NCBI GenBank assembly: GCA_034359265.1
Contig: CP136894.1
Coordinates: 30,410,501-30,474,500 of the forward strand
Origin: Canna indica
Lineage: Eukaryota > Streptophyta > Magnoliopsida > Zingiberales > Cannaceae
Direction: 5' to 3'
Length of the DNA stretch: 64,000 nt
Shown here: positions 11,204 to 21,837 of the stretch, one piece after another
Layout of the letters: every line of letters begins with the position of its first letter
How positions within the stretch are numbered: position 1 is the first letter of the stretch
Made by a program: the position numbers and the translations under genes
The notes under the pieces: generated by a model
What the model was told of the DNA's origin: nothing
Seen by the model: the letters and a program-made list of their open reading frames with translations, nothing else
The model's database searches: none

Positions 11204-12710
11204 AATCCTCTGGGTTAGGAATAGCTAGTCCCACCCAACTCGGGTCTACCGTCAGTGTGGCCCACTGACAATATCTCAAGACCCTTCGCCACTTGGGTCT
11301 AACACCTAGCGGGCCCGTTGGTGCAATCTCAAGACCCTATAAACCGCTGAGTCGTGTGGTAGCCGTTCGGCTAATGATACTCCCCAGTAGACCATCTTAA
11401 CCAGAACCGAAACCAGGTTGAGCAAATTTCCCTTTGTTTTGCTTTCCAGGCATTGCCCATATCCGACCCTCCCCTCGGGTCGCACTATTAGGGTATTGAT
11501 GTCCGCTAACTACCCCTAGGTGTAGAACCTAGCGAGTGTACTTTGTCTCTCAGTTAATTGTCACAACTAGGTACTGAAACCTTTCTTTCTGAATTTATTA
11601 CAACATACCGAGCATAGATGAGTACGTGGACTACCATTATCAACAACACTTACCAAAAATAACTATCAGCAATAGTTATCATGAGAATGCCGAATTAAGG
11701 AGGTTAAATTCCAGAAATAGATAAGGAACATGCAGTGTACATAGTAATGATTGAGCATAATATCTTAAAATTAATGAAACATTTCCTTTGATTTATATGC
11801 CATACCAATCCTATTCATGTATGCACTAATAAGAACATTTCCTTAAACATGATAATCTAGACAAATAGCTACTAATAATTTGTAAGATGACCGAGCGATC
11901 TAATAATATAATTACAATCTAACATCAAGCATGTAAGTATGAACCAAGACCACCCAACTTGAAACCTAGCATAGATAATTCGATCAAACTTGTAATTCCA
12001 CCCTTACCCTTGCTCGGCCGACTTGAGTAGGGTAACACCTTGCTCGGCCGAGCCTTTTAGGGAGGATGAGCATTTCTCGACAACAAATCCTAAGCATCAA
12101 TCTAAAGATCTAACATTTAACGGAAAGAAGGCGATCCATGTGTTAAAAGACGTTCGAGTAAATTGGGGAAAATTTTGGCATGACCTTTCCCCCTTTTCCT
12201 CTATTCGGCCAACCCATAAAATATGAAAAATACGATCTAAAACATGAGATCACAGATATACTAATCATCTAGAAAAAACACATCGATCGACAAAAAATCC
12301 TCCGGGTTAGGGATAGCTAGTCCCACCCAACTTGGGTCTACCGTCAGCGTGACCCACTGACGGAATCCCAAGACCCTCCGCCACTCGGGTCTAACACCTA
12401 GCAGGCCTGCTGGTGCAATCTCAAGACCCTATAAACCACTGAGTCAAGTGGAATCCATTCGGCTAATGACACTCCTCAGTAGACCATCTCAACCACAACC
12501 GAAACTAGGTGGTGCAAATTTCCCTATGTTTTGCTTTCCGGGCATTGCCCATATCCGACCCTCCCCTCGGGTCTCACTATTATGGTATTGATGTCTACTA
12601 ACTACTGTACTTTGTCTCTCAATTAATTGTCACAACTAGGTAACGAATCCTTTCTTTCTGAATTTATTAGAACATACCGAGCATAGATGAGTACGTGGAC
12701 TACCATTATC
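11204..12710 (+). repeat. Repeated LTR segment within G3 (11204-11640 and 12293-12710)
   Basis: The block starting AATCCTCTGGGTTAGG at 11204 recurs at 12297 as AATCCTCCGGGTTAGG. Both run through the GGGTCT/AGACCC hairpins to the CCATTATCAACAA site where copia-2 landed. The join at about 12292 jumps from late LTR sequence (ATCGATCGACA, counterpart at 21320) back to mid-LTR sequence. The divergence of about 10% points to recombination between two LTRs and not to a fresh slippage event. Confidence 0.8.
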
Positions 12711-12715
12711 AACAA

Positions 12716-14112
12716 TGTTGGCTTAAGGGTCTCTCTTAAGTCTCGATCTTTATTTTGATGATAACAAACATGTATTTAATCCTAGTATGAAGTTTTGAGT
12801 TCAGGTTGAGATTGTGATACACATGCCAAATCTGTTCAATCAAGACGACGGAAAAGATCATCGAAGAAACGAAAGAAGAAGACGTTGAAGAAAGGATCGG
12901 AGATTAAGTAAAGTAGATTCAATGTAATATATCCCTAGGATTGTTTATCCCAAGCCTAAAATGTAAGGTTATCCAAGTTGAAACTTGGTAACCAAACTCT
13001 TAGAAATGACATGTAAAAATGTAAGGAACTAAACATCCTCAGCCAGGGTTCGGTCGACCGATCGGTCGACCAAACGAGGAATTAGAATGGCGCAGCAGCC
13101 TATTCGACCTAAGGTGGCAACGACAAAATAGATAGGCTACGTCGGTCGACTGATCGATCAACCGACAGAGGTGAAAAAATGACCGAGAGTATCGATCAAC
13201 CAATCGGTCGACCGATCATGTGTTAGCGCGACCCGCTGCAGCCAATCGATCGATCGACGGGTCGATCGGGTGACAGAAGAATTGTTGGTGGTCGACCCGT
13301 CGGTCGATAGGCCTCTCTTAGCTGCTAGCGGTCGCACAGGTGGTTGATCCGTCGATCGATCGACTGATCGACTGGCCTTGCGACCGAACGGCTTCAATGG
13401 TCGATTTTTCACCCGTTGAACGGCCATTCAGCTGAGGGGTTATAAATACCCCTCACCAAACTTTATTAGACACTTTTTGCAATCTTACTTGAGCATTAAA
13501 GGAGATCATTAAAGCCTTCAAAGACCTACACCTGCGCGCGCCCTCTGCTTCCATTCTCAACAGCGAATCCAGGAGCTGCTTCTTTCTGCTTCAACTTAGC
13601 TGCAATCCTTGGAGTCATCATCTTGCGAGTTGAAGACAAGAAGGCGGTGGAAAGTAGCTTGGTTTAATCTTTGATTCCTTAGCTCTTTCCTTGTATTTAA
13701 TCTTTATCAAAACTTGTTTTCTCGTTAACATAGCTTGCTAGGTGTGCGAGGAAACACTTAGGGTCAACTTTGTAGATTTGTGTTTTGTCTAGGTGAATAG
13801 GATTGAGGTGTTCTCCAAGTGAGGGAGAAGGGTGTCCTCAAGTGTATTCAAAGGGAAACATAAAATCTATAAAATAGTATTTAGAAATCCTTGATAAGGA
13901 GCCAAGGTAGTGGAGTAAGCGGTTGGCCGAACCACTATAAATAGTCTTGTTTGCATTGCTTGTTTACTTGTTTTATCATTGCTATTGAATTGTGATCATA
14001 TCAATCATCAAAGAACAATTGCATTACTTAGAGATTAAATTGAGTAAAGGAAAATTTAAAAAAGGGATTGACACTATTCACCCCCCTTTCTAGTGTCAAG
14101 GTCCATCCAACA
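12716..14112 (+). repeat. copia-2 5' LTR (1397 bp)
   Basis: It starts TGTTGG and ends CCAACA. U3 contains the palindrome cluster at 13045-13430, followed by a TATA box (TTATAAATACC at 13440-13450). The 3' part ends with a C-rich and T-rich border (CACCCCCCTTTCTAGTGTC) typical for this family. Compared with the 3' LTR (1176 bp) it keeps 251 bp (13841-14091) that are missing there. Confidence 0.93.
13045..13450 (+). promoter_or_regulatory. Palindrome cluster and TATA box in copia-2 5' LTR
   Basis: Overlapping GGTCGACC and CGATCGATCG-type palindromes (for example CGGTCGACCGATCGGTCGAC at 13051) are spread over about 380 bp and end just upstream of TTATAAATACCCC. The same arrangement recurs in at least five other LTRs of the window. 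The location suggests cis-acting promoter or silencing sequences. No binding factor can be named. Confidence 0.65.
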
Positions 14113-14114
14113 AT

Positions 14115-14128
14115 TGGTATCAGAGCTA
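14115..14128 (+). promoter_or_regulatory. copia-2 primer-binding site
   Basis: TGGTATCAGAGCTA begins two bases after the 5' LTR end. It is complementary to the 3' end of plant initiator tRNA-Met, which primes minus-strand synthesis in most plant copia elements. Position and sequence both fit. Confidence 0.9.
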
Positions 14129-14169
14129 GGTAGTAGGCTAAGATTTAACCATCTTCCCTACAAGTCATC

Positions 14170-15730
14170 ATGTCTAGTGAAATCCAATTAGCTCAAGGGT
14201 CCTCTACCCATACTCCACCATTATTTGATGGAAGCAACTATGCCTATTGGAAGATCCGCATGAATGGCTTCCTTCAATCATTAGACATGGGTGTATGGAG
14301 AATGATCTTGGTAGAGTATAAACAACCCACTAAGGATATGGACCAATGTGACGAAGAGGAAATTAAGCTTTTTTATGCTAATGCCAAGGCCGTCAATGCT
14401 CTATATTGCGGCCTATCAATTAATGAATTTAATAGGATATCCATATGCAAGTCCGCATATGAAATATGGAAGGTCCTAGAGACCACCCATGAAGGGACTT
14501 CGCAAGTAAAAGAATCCAAAATCAATCTACTCATGCATGATTATGAAATGTTCAAAATGCTTTCACATGAGTCTAGTGATGCCATGCATGCTAGATTTCA
14601 AAATATTACGAATGGCTTAGCTAACCTTGGCAAGGAGATAAAAGAAGAGTAGAAGGTAAGGAAGCTCCTCCGCTCCCTTCCAAAATCTTTGGAGCCCAAA
14701 GTGACCGCCATCATGGAAGCCAAGAACTTGAGCCAATTGAAGATCACCGAGCTCATTGGGTCTCTCATGACACATGAGACCCACATGAAGCAATATCAAG
14801 AAGAAGAGGCTCCAAAAGGCAAGACCATTGCCTTAAAAGCATCACATCGAGCCGAAGAATCATCATCATCCGAGGAAGAGACGGATGACCTAGAAGAAAT
14901 GGCGATGCTTGCTAGATGATTCATGAGCTTCATGAGGGGAGGCATGAGGAGAGGAAGAAGTGGCTACACGTTCTAAAATTGCAACAGGACGGGGCACCTA
15001 AGGAAAGATTGCCCGCTTCTAAAGATGGCCGCTACCTCCAACGCTCACAAGAAAGAAAAGTACAAGAAGAAGAAGAAGGCAATGATGGCTACATGGGACG
15101 AAAGCGACGCCTCATCAAGTGAAGAAGCGGCAAGGAGTGAAAAAGCAAATCTTTGCTTGATGGCAAAGGATGATGAGGTAAGATTTAATTTTGGTGAAAT
15201 TTCATTTACTCAAGAAGAATTACAAATTGAATTTGAGCAAATGCATGATGAGTTCATAGCAATTAGGAGAAAATTTAAAGATCTCAAAAAGGACAATAGA
15301 TCCTTAGAAATTAAAAATGATAGATTATTACTCTCTTGCAATGATCTTAGGAAAGAGGTAGACAATCTTAAGGTAGAAAAGTGCACCCTAGAAAAGGCTA
15401 AGAAGGACCTAGAAATAGATAATGAAAAATTAGAAAAAGAAAACAAGTTTCTATGTGATACAATAGAGCATTTAAATGATAGCATGCTAACATTAAAGAA
15501 AGAACTTTGCATGCTCAATGAAAAAATGACAACTATTCAAAATGCCATGCCAAAAGTTGTCAATAAAAAGAAATCATCACACTCCCATGCTCACACACAC
15601 ACACGAAGAAGATTTCATGGTAATTGTTTTTCGTGTGGTATTTTTGGCCATATGGCCAAAGATTGTGCATTAAGGAGGAACCCACATGCAAGATTCACAT
15701 GGGTTCCAAAAGTGACTAACACCCAATGAC
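14170..15730 (+). pseudogene. copia-2 gag
   Basis: Gag starts at ATG 14170 (MSSEIQLAQGSS). The N-terminal gag domain (LFDGSNYAYWKIRM, VWRMILVEYKQPT, YEIWKVLETTHEGTSQVKE) runs to 14652, where TAG interrupts K-E-E/K-V-R. A first zinc knuckle at about 14965-15010 is damaged, with its first Cys lost next to a stop before NCNRTGHLRKDC. Then comes an acidic Ser-rich stretch and a coiled coil of about 130 residues (15200-15520). A His-rich run (HSHAHTHT) precedes the second knuckle CFSCGIFGHMAKDC (near 15630-15670). A TGA ends the frame after TNTQ at 15727. Two knuckles split by a coiled coil is an uncommon gag layout. Confidence 0.9.
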
Positions 15731-16723
15731 CCAAGAAAATTTGGGTACCTAAGAAAGTGTCTTCTCCTTTTGTAGGTGGAGAAGCATCCTCAACCAAGTA
15801 GGAGTACTTGGATCTTGGATATCGGTTGCTCAAAGCACATGACGGGAGATATCAACTTGTTCGCAACCCTATCAAGTAAAGATGGTGGACATGTCACATT
15901 TGGAGACAATGCCAAAGGTAAGATTGTTGGCATTGGTGACATAGGTATACTCCCTTACCCATGTATCAAAAATGTTTTATTAGTTGATGGTTTAAAGCAT
16001 AACTTGATTAGCATATCTCAACTATGTGATAATGGGTACATAATTATCTTTGAAGAATCTAAATACATTATTAGAAGTACACCTTCAAATGATATCATGT
16101 TCATAGGAAATAGGCAAGAAAATATATACACCCTAGAATTAAATATCTTGCCCAATCCTCATGTTAGATGCTTAGTTGCCATGGAAAAGGACTCTTGGTT
16201 GTGGCATAGAAGGCTAGGACATGCTAGCATGAGCCTCATCAAAGAGATATCTAGGAAAGACTTAGTAAAAGGCTTGCCTAAGATAAAGTTTGAAAAAGAT
16301 AAACTTTGTGATGCATGTCAACTAGGTAAGCAAGTGAAATCTTCATTCCATAGTATTAATCAAGTTAGTACATCTAGAATTCTTGAGATTGTACACATGG
16401 ATCTCTTTGGTCCATGTGATGTAGCTAGTCTAGGTGGAAAGCTTTATTGCTATGTCTTGGTTGATGATTTTTCTAGATTTACATGAGTTTTCTTTTTGGG
16501 AAAGAAAAATGAAACATTTGAGTTTTTCAAAAAATTTGCAAAAAAGGTTTCAAATGAAAAAGAAGTTTCTATTTTGAAACTTAGGAGTGATAATGGAGGG
16601 GAGTTTAAAAATGAAATTTTTTTCGAGTTTTGTGATGATCTAGGTATTCAACATACCTTTTCTTCGCCTAGGACCCCTCAACAAAATGGGGTGGTTGATA
16701 AGAAGAATAGAACCCTACAATAA
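15731..16723 (+). pseudogene. copia-2 protease, gag-pre-integrase and integrase
   Basis: The protease block reads WILDIGCSKHMTGD, so the catalytic D-S-G is D-I-G. Gag-pre-integrase follows (LLVDGLKHNLISISQLCD). The HHCC finger is intact (WHRRLGHASM, then CDACQLGKQ). The first catalytic Asp lies in HMDLFGPCDVASLGG and the second in LRSDNGGEFKN. The expected Glu in N-G-V-V-E is Asp (NGVVDKKNRTL), which should abolish integration. TGA at 16486 replaces Trp in the F-T-W-V-F segment, and TAA at 16722 interrupts after NRTLQ. Few other defects are seen, so decay is fairly recent. Confidence 0.9.
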
Positions 16724-18898
16724 ATGGCTAGGACCATGTTGTGCAAAAATAATTTACCCAAATATTTTTGGGCCGAAGCCATAAATACTTCTTGTTATGT
16801 TCTTAATCGTGTTTTATTAAGACCAAAAATCAAGAAAAGCCCTTTTGAGCTTTGGAATGGTAAAATACCAAATGTGGGATATTTTCATGTTTTTGGATGT
16901 AATTGCTTTATTTTAAATACTAAGGAGAATTTAGGAAAATTTGATTCTAAATCGGATGAAGGAATTTTCCTAGGTTACTCTACTAGTTGTAAGGCTTTTA
17001 GAGTTTTTAACCGTAGAACTATGATAGTTGAAGAATCTATGCATGTGACTTTTAATGAAACTAATGATTCTTCAAGAAATGTCAAGATTGTGAATGTAGG
17101 TGAGGAACTTGAGGATCTCACACCTCATGATAAGGAAGTGGAGGATGAAGATAATGAGGAGACCCAACATGAAGAACTTCCATCCTCAAGTCAACCTCAA
17201 GTTGGAAATGAAGAAGAAGAAGAAGCTCTACCACCTCTCCCCAAGGGATACTGATTGGTAAGAGATCATCCAATGGACCAAGTCATTGGAGAGCCTTCAA
17301 CGGGAGTGGTAACACGTTCTAAACTAAAAAAATTATGTCAATATGTAGGTTTTGTTTCTCAAGTAGAGCCAAAAAATATTAAGGAAGCTATAGAAGATGA
17401 GTTTTGGGTATTAGCCATGCAAGAAGAACTCAACCAATTTGATAGAAATAATGTATGGGACTTAGTGCCTAGACCTAGTGATCAAACCATAATTGGAACC
17501 AAGTGGGTATTTAGGAATAAGCTAGATGAAGAAGGTCCAGTGATTAGAAACAAAGCTAGGCTAGTGGCACAAGGGTACAACCAACAAGAAGGAATAGACT
17601 ATAATGAAACATATGCTCCCGTACCTAGACTTGAAGCAATTAGGATGATTTTAGCATATGCTAGTTTTAAAGGTTTCAAACTTTTTCAAATGGATGTGAA
17701 AAGTGCTTTCTTAAATGGTTTCATAAATGAAGAAGTTTATGTTGAACAACCCCCCGGTTTTGAAAGTTTTGAATTTCCAAATTATGTTTTCAAACTTAAA
17801 AAGGCTTTGTATGGTTTAAAACAAGCCCCTAGAGCTTGGTATTAAAGAATTTCTATCTTCTTAATTGAACAAGGTTTTGACATAGGAAAAGCGGATGTCT
17901 CACTTTTCATTAAGCACCATGAAAATGACATATTATTAGTTCAAATATATGTAGATGATATAATTTTTGGTGCCACTAATGAAATGCTTTGTGAGTGGTT
18001 TGCTAAGTGTATGCAGGATGAATTTGAGATGAGTATGATGGGAGAGCTCTCCTTCATACTTGGTCTCCAAATCAAGCAAACCACCAAAGGGATCTTCATC
18101 AATCAAGCTAAGTACACAAAGGAGCTCATCAAAATATTTGGAATGAATGAAGCCAAGATAGCTCCTACACCCATGAGCGCATCCATCAAGCTTGACAAAG
18201 ATGAAGAGGGCATTAAAGTGGACGAAAAATGATATCGAGGTATGATCGATAGTCTCCTTTATTTAAACGCAAGTAGACCCGATATCATGTTTAGCGTATG
18301 TTTTTGTGCTAGGTTTCAGTCGTGTCCTAAGATGTCTCATTTAAGTGTGGTAAAACGTATATTGAGATATCTAAAGGGTACGGTTGACTTAGGATTATGG
18401 TATCCATGTCACGCATCATTTGATTTAGACGGTTTTTCGGACGCTGATTTTGCCGGATGTAAGGTAGATAGGAAAAGCACTAGTGGGTGTTGTCAATGCT
18501 TAGGAGCGAGTCTTGTTTCTTGGTTTTCAAATAAACAAAATTTGGTTGTGCTTTCAACTACCAAAGCGGAATACATCGCCATGGCTAGTTGTTGTGCGCA
18601 AGTCCTTTGGATGAAACAAACCCTTTTAGACTATGGTCTTAGGTATTCTTGCATACCTATACATTGTGATAATACTAGTGCAATTAATTTAACCAAAAAT
18701 CCTATCTTACACTCTAGAACTAAGCATATTGATTTGAGACATCATTTTCTTAGGGATAATGTAGCTAAGGGAAATATATCGGTACAATTTGTATCCACTG
18801 ATAAACAACTTGCCGATATATTTACAAAACCCTTAGTTGAAGAAAGTTTCACAACCTTAAGGATGCAACTAGGAATTTGTGTTTTACCTCGTGTTTAA
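16724..18898 (+). pseudogene. copia-2 integrase C-terminus, reverse transcriptase and RNase H
   Basis: The integrase C-terminal part (MARTMLCKNNLPKYFWAEA, FGCNCFILNTKENLGKFD) leads into an acidic linker. RT starts near 17390 (DEFWVLAMQEELNQF, TKWVFRNKLDEEG, ARLVAQGYNQQEGIDY, FQMDVKSAFLNG, ALYGLKQAPRAWY), and the active site IYVDDIIFGATNE is intact. RNase H has FSDADFAGCKVDRKSTSG, LVVLSTTKAEYIAMASCC and HCDNTSAIN, ending DKQLADIFTKPL. Stops are at 17252-17254, 17843-17845 and 18230-18232. The last TGA is shared with copia-1 and copia-3. The frame ends with TAA at 18896. Confidence 0.92.
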
Positions 18899-19139
18899 AG
18901 AGATTTTTCTTCAAAATTTACATGATTTCAAAACTTGCATTCTTATAAAAGTGTCATCACACTTATATATTGCTCTGTAGTGGGGCTTTGCGACCTATTG
19001 ATATTTGCCTTCTATAGGCTCACATTGATGGGAAGGACTATAGTGGTAGATGATACTTGGTTTTTGTGGCTTTCTCAGATTTTTGGTTTTATAATGAAAT
19101 CTCATTAATTGTTCCTTGATTCTTACCCTTTTTGATTGA

Positions 19140-19492
19140 TGTCAAAAGGGGGAGAAAAAGAAAGGTCACACTTGGTTTTCACGATACATATAGGTAGTGT
19201 GAGTTTTATAGTTAAGGGGAAGAAATATAGTTATGGGGAGTTAAGAAGAAGATGCACAATGGTAGGGGGAGCAAAAGTTAAGTTATAGAAAAGTTAATAT
19301 GCACATTGATAGGGGGAGCATAGGTTGAGTTATAAGTAATGGAATGCAAATGTTAACTTAGAAAGTTGAATGCATAGGCTAAAGTATTTATCTTGCATAC
19401 CCCAACTCTTGAATGCCTTAACTCAAACTCACAAATGCTTATATTTTCTTAAATTCTAATGTTATGTTTGTCATCATCAAAAAGGGGGAGAT
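19140..19492 (+). promoter_or_regulatory. copia-2 multiple polypurine tracts
   Basis: At least four purine runs lie between the pol stop and the 3' LTR: AAAAGGGGGAGAAAAAG (19144), TAGGGGGAGCAAAA (19263), ATAGGGGGAGCA (19310) and AAAAAGGGGGAGATTG ending at the LTR border. Upstream of them, 18970-19060 contains a non-coding block (GGGGCTTTGCGAC to TGGTAGATGATACTT) conserved with copia-1 at 10154-10230. Repeated polypurine tracts are a Sirevirus hallmark. Confidence 0.8.
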
Positions 19493-20668
19493 TGTTGGCT
19501 TAAGGGTCTCTCTTAAGCCTCGATCTTTATTTTGATGATAACAAACATGTATTTAATCCTAGTATGAAGTTTTGAGTTCAGGTTGAGGTTGCGATACACA
19601 TGCCAAATCCATTCAATCAAGACGACGGAAAAGATCGTCGAAGAAACGGAAGAAGAAGACGTTGAAGAAAGGCTCGGAGATTAAGTTAAGTAGATTCAAT
19701 GTAATATATCCTTAGGATAGTTTATCCCAAGTCTAAAATGTAAGGTTATCCAAGTTGAAACTTGGTAACCAAACCCTTAGAAATGGCATGTCAAAATGTA
19801 AGGAACTAAACATCCTCAGCCTGGGTTCGGTCGACCGATCGGTCGACCGAATGAGGCATTAGAATGCCGCAGTAGCCTATTTGGTCGACCGACTCGTCGA
19901 CTGAAGATCGCTAGAACTTGGCCGAGGCATTCGGTCGACCGAATGTAGCAACGACAAAATAGATCATGTGTAGCGAAAAACAGAGGCGAAAAAAATGCCT
20001 GAGAGTAGCAACGACAAAATAGATCATAGGCTGCGTCGGTCGACCAACAGAGGCGAAAAAAATGCCTGAGAGTAGCGGTCGACCGATCATGTGTTAGCGT
20101 GACTCGCTGCAGCCAATCGGTCGACCGACGGGTCGATTGGATGATGGAAGAATTGTTGGCGGTCGACCCATCGGTCGACTGGCCTCTCTTAGCTGCGAGC
20201 ATTAAAGGAGATCATTAGACACTTTTTGCAATCTTACTTGAGGGGTTATAAATACCCCTCTTACCAAACTTCATTAGACACTTTTTGCAATCTTACTTGA
20301 GCATTAAAGGAGATCATTAAAGCCTTGAAAGATCTACACCTGCGCACGCCCTCTGCTTCCATTCTCAACAACGAATCCAGGTGCTGCTTCTTTCTGCTTC
20401 AACTTGGCTGCAATTCTTGGAGTCATCATCTTGCGAGTTGAAAACAAGAAGGCGATGGAAAGTAGCTTGGTTTAATCTTTGATTCCTTAGCTCTTTCCTT
20501 GTATTTAATCTATATCGAAACTTGTTTTCTCGTTAAGACAGCTTGCTAGGTTGCTAGGAAACACTTAGGGTCAACTTTGTAGATTTGTGTTTTGCCTAGG
20601 TGAATAGGAGTGAGGTGTTCTCCAAGTGAGGGAGAAGGGTGTCCTCAAGTGTCAAGGTCCATCCAACA
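19493..20668 (+). repeat. copia-2 3' LTR (1176 bp, rearranged)
   Basis: It starts TGTTGGCTTAAGGG at 19493 and ends CCATCCAACA at 20668. The palindrome cluster lies at 19827-20180. Around 20196-20315 the TATA region is scrambled: CATTAAAGGAGATCATT and ACACTTTTTGCAATCTTACTT each occur twice around TTATAAATACCCC. The segment corresponding to 5' LTR bases 13841-14091 is missing. The join falls at a shared AGTGT. Confidence 0.93.
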
Positions 20669-21837
20669 AACAACACTTACCTAAAATAACTATCAGCAAT
20701 AGTTATCATGAGAATGCCGAATTAAGGAGGTTAAATTCCAGAAATAGATAAGGAACATGCAGTGTACATAGTAATGATTGAGCATAATATCTGAAAAGTA
20801 ATGAAACATTTCCTTTGATTTATATGCCATACCAATCCTATCCATGTATGCACTAATAAGAACATTTCCTTAAACATGATAATCTAGACCAATAGCTACT
20901 AATAATTTCTAAGATGAGCGAGCAATCTCATAATATAATTACAATCTAACATCAAGCATGTAAGTATGAATCAAGACCACCCAACATGAAACCTAGCATA
21001 GATAATTCGATCAAACTTGTAATTCCACCCTTACCCTTGCTTGGCCGACTTGAGTAGGGTAACACCTTGCTCGGCCGAGCCTTTTAGGGAGGATGAGCAT
21101 GTTCTCGACAACAAATCCTAAGCATCAATCTAAAGATCTAACATTTAACGGAACGAAGGTGATCCATGAGTTAAAAGACGTTCGAGAAAATTGGGGAAAA
21201 ATTTGGCACGACCTTTCCCCTTTTTCCTCTATTCGGCCAACCCATAAAACATGAAAAATACGATCTAAAACATGAGGTCATAGATATACTAATCATCTAG
21301 ATTCCAAATACGAGAAAACCACATCGACCGACAAGAAAACACACGTAAAAACTCGATTTCAAAGCTTACTAGGTTCGGCCACCCGCCTCCCCTCACAAAC
21401 AAACTAACCACTCTCCTCGATCGGATCAAAAGGTAGGCTCGACGAAGATGAATGCTGATTTACTCGGGCATCGACGTGAACTCAGCGCCGATTACAATCT
21501 CCCTCCCCTTCACCTTGGGCTGCATGCAATTCTCCCCTTTGAGCCGCACGGTGGCTTGGGTGAGGGATTTTATTCCCCTTCATCCTTTGACTAGGAGGGT
21601 GATAAACCCCCTCATTCAACTCCACCCAACCCGGATGAAGTCTTGACTCGATCTGCGAACCCGATCTCAACCCATCTTGATTCAACCAATACACTCATCC
21701 CCTGATTGCCAACAATAGGTTATAATTTAAATTAATTATACCTGCTACTCGTGGCGATCTTGTGACTCGGCCCGGCTAGTTCCCCACTCGATGGGCTGCA
21801 CCATGAAATTTTTATATTAGGAAACCCGGGTATTACA
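20669..21837 (+). repeat. Distal part of gypsy LTR unit G3
   Basis: After the AACAA duplication the gypsy LTR continues (ACACTTACCTAAAATAACTATC) as the counterpart of 11651-12300, and then to its end GGGTATTACA. It includes the GCTCGGCCGAGC palindrome near 21070 and a GC-richer tract at 21360-21700. The tract ends with TTTTATTCCCC- and TTGACTAG-like blocks seen also at 47880 and 52680. There is no gene. Confidence 0.8.

Larger units (their letters stand above)
12716..20668 (+). mobile_element. Ty1/copia element copia-2 (Sirevirus-like), both LTRs, perfect TSD
   Basis: The element is bounded by LTRs starting TGTTGGCTTAAGGG and ending CCATCCAACA. It is flanked by AACAA at 12711-12715 and 20669-20673. 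The uninterrupted target is visible at 11636-11660 (TATCAACAACACTTACC), so the insertion point and duplication are confirmed. The internal region holds gag and pol in one original frame now carrying about eight stops and a few shifts. It has a tRNA-Met-type PBS and several polypurine tracts. It is the best preserved element in the window and the youngest member of the three-level nest. Confidence 0.95.
10520..21837 (+). mobile_element. gypsy-type LTR unit G3 inserted in copia-1 LTR, split by copia-2
   Basis: It begins TGTCACGCCCC at 10520 and ends GGGTATTACA at 21837. It is flanked by ACCTA (10515-10519) and ATCTA (21838-21842), a 5-bp target-site duplication with one difference. No coding sequence belongs to it. 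The same LTR family recurs at 45803-52971, where the two ends are the same. The segment 12293-12710 repeats 11204-11640 at about 90%, so the unit contains parts of two LTR copies and is not a simple solo LTR. Copia-2 interrupts it at 12716-20668. Confidence 0.8.

Noticed and set aside
15210..15518. Antisense frame of 102 codons opposite the copia-2 gag coiled coil
   Set aside because: Shadow of a Lys/Glu-rich coding strand (Ser/Phe/Leu on the complement). No independent evidence.
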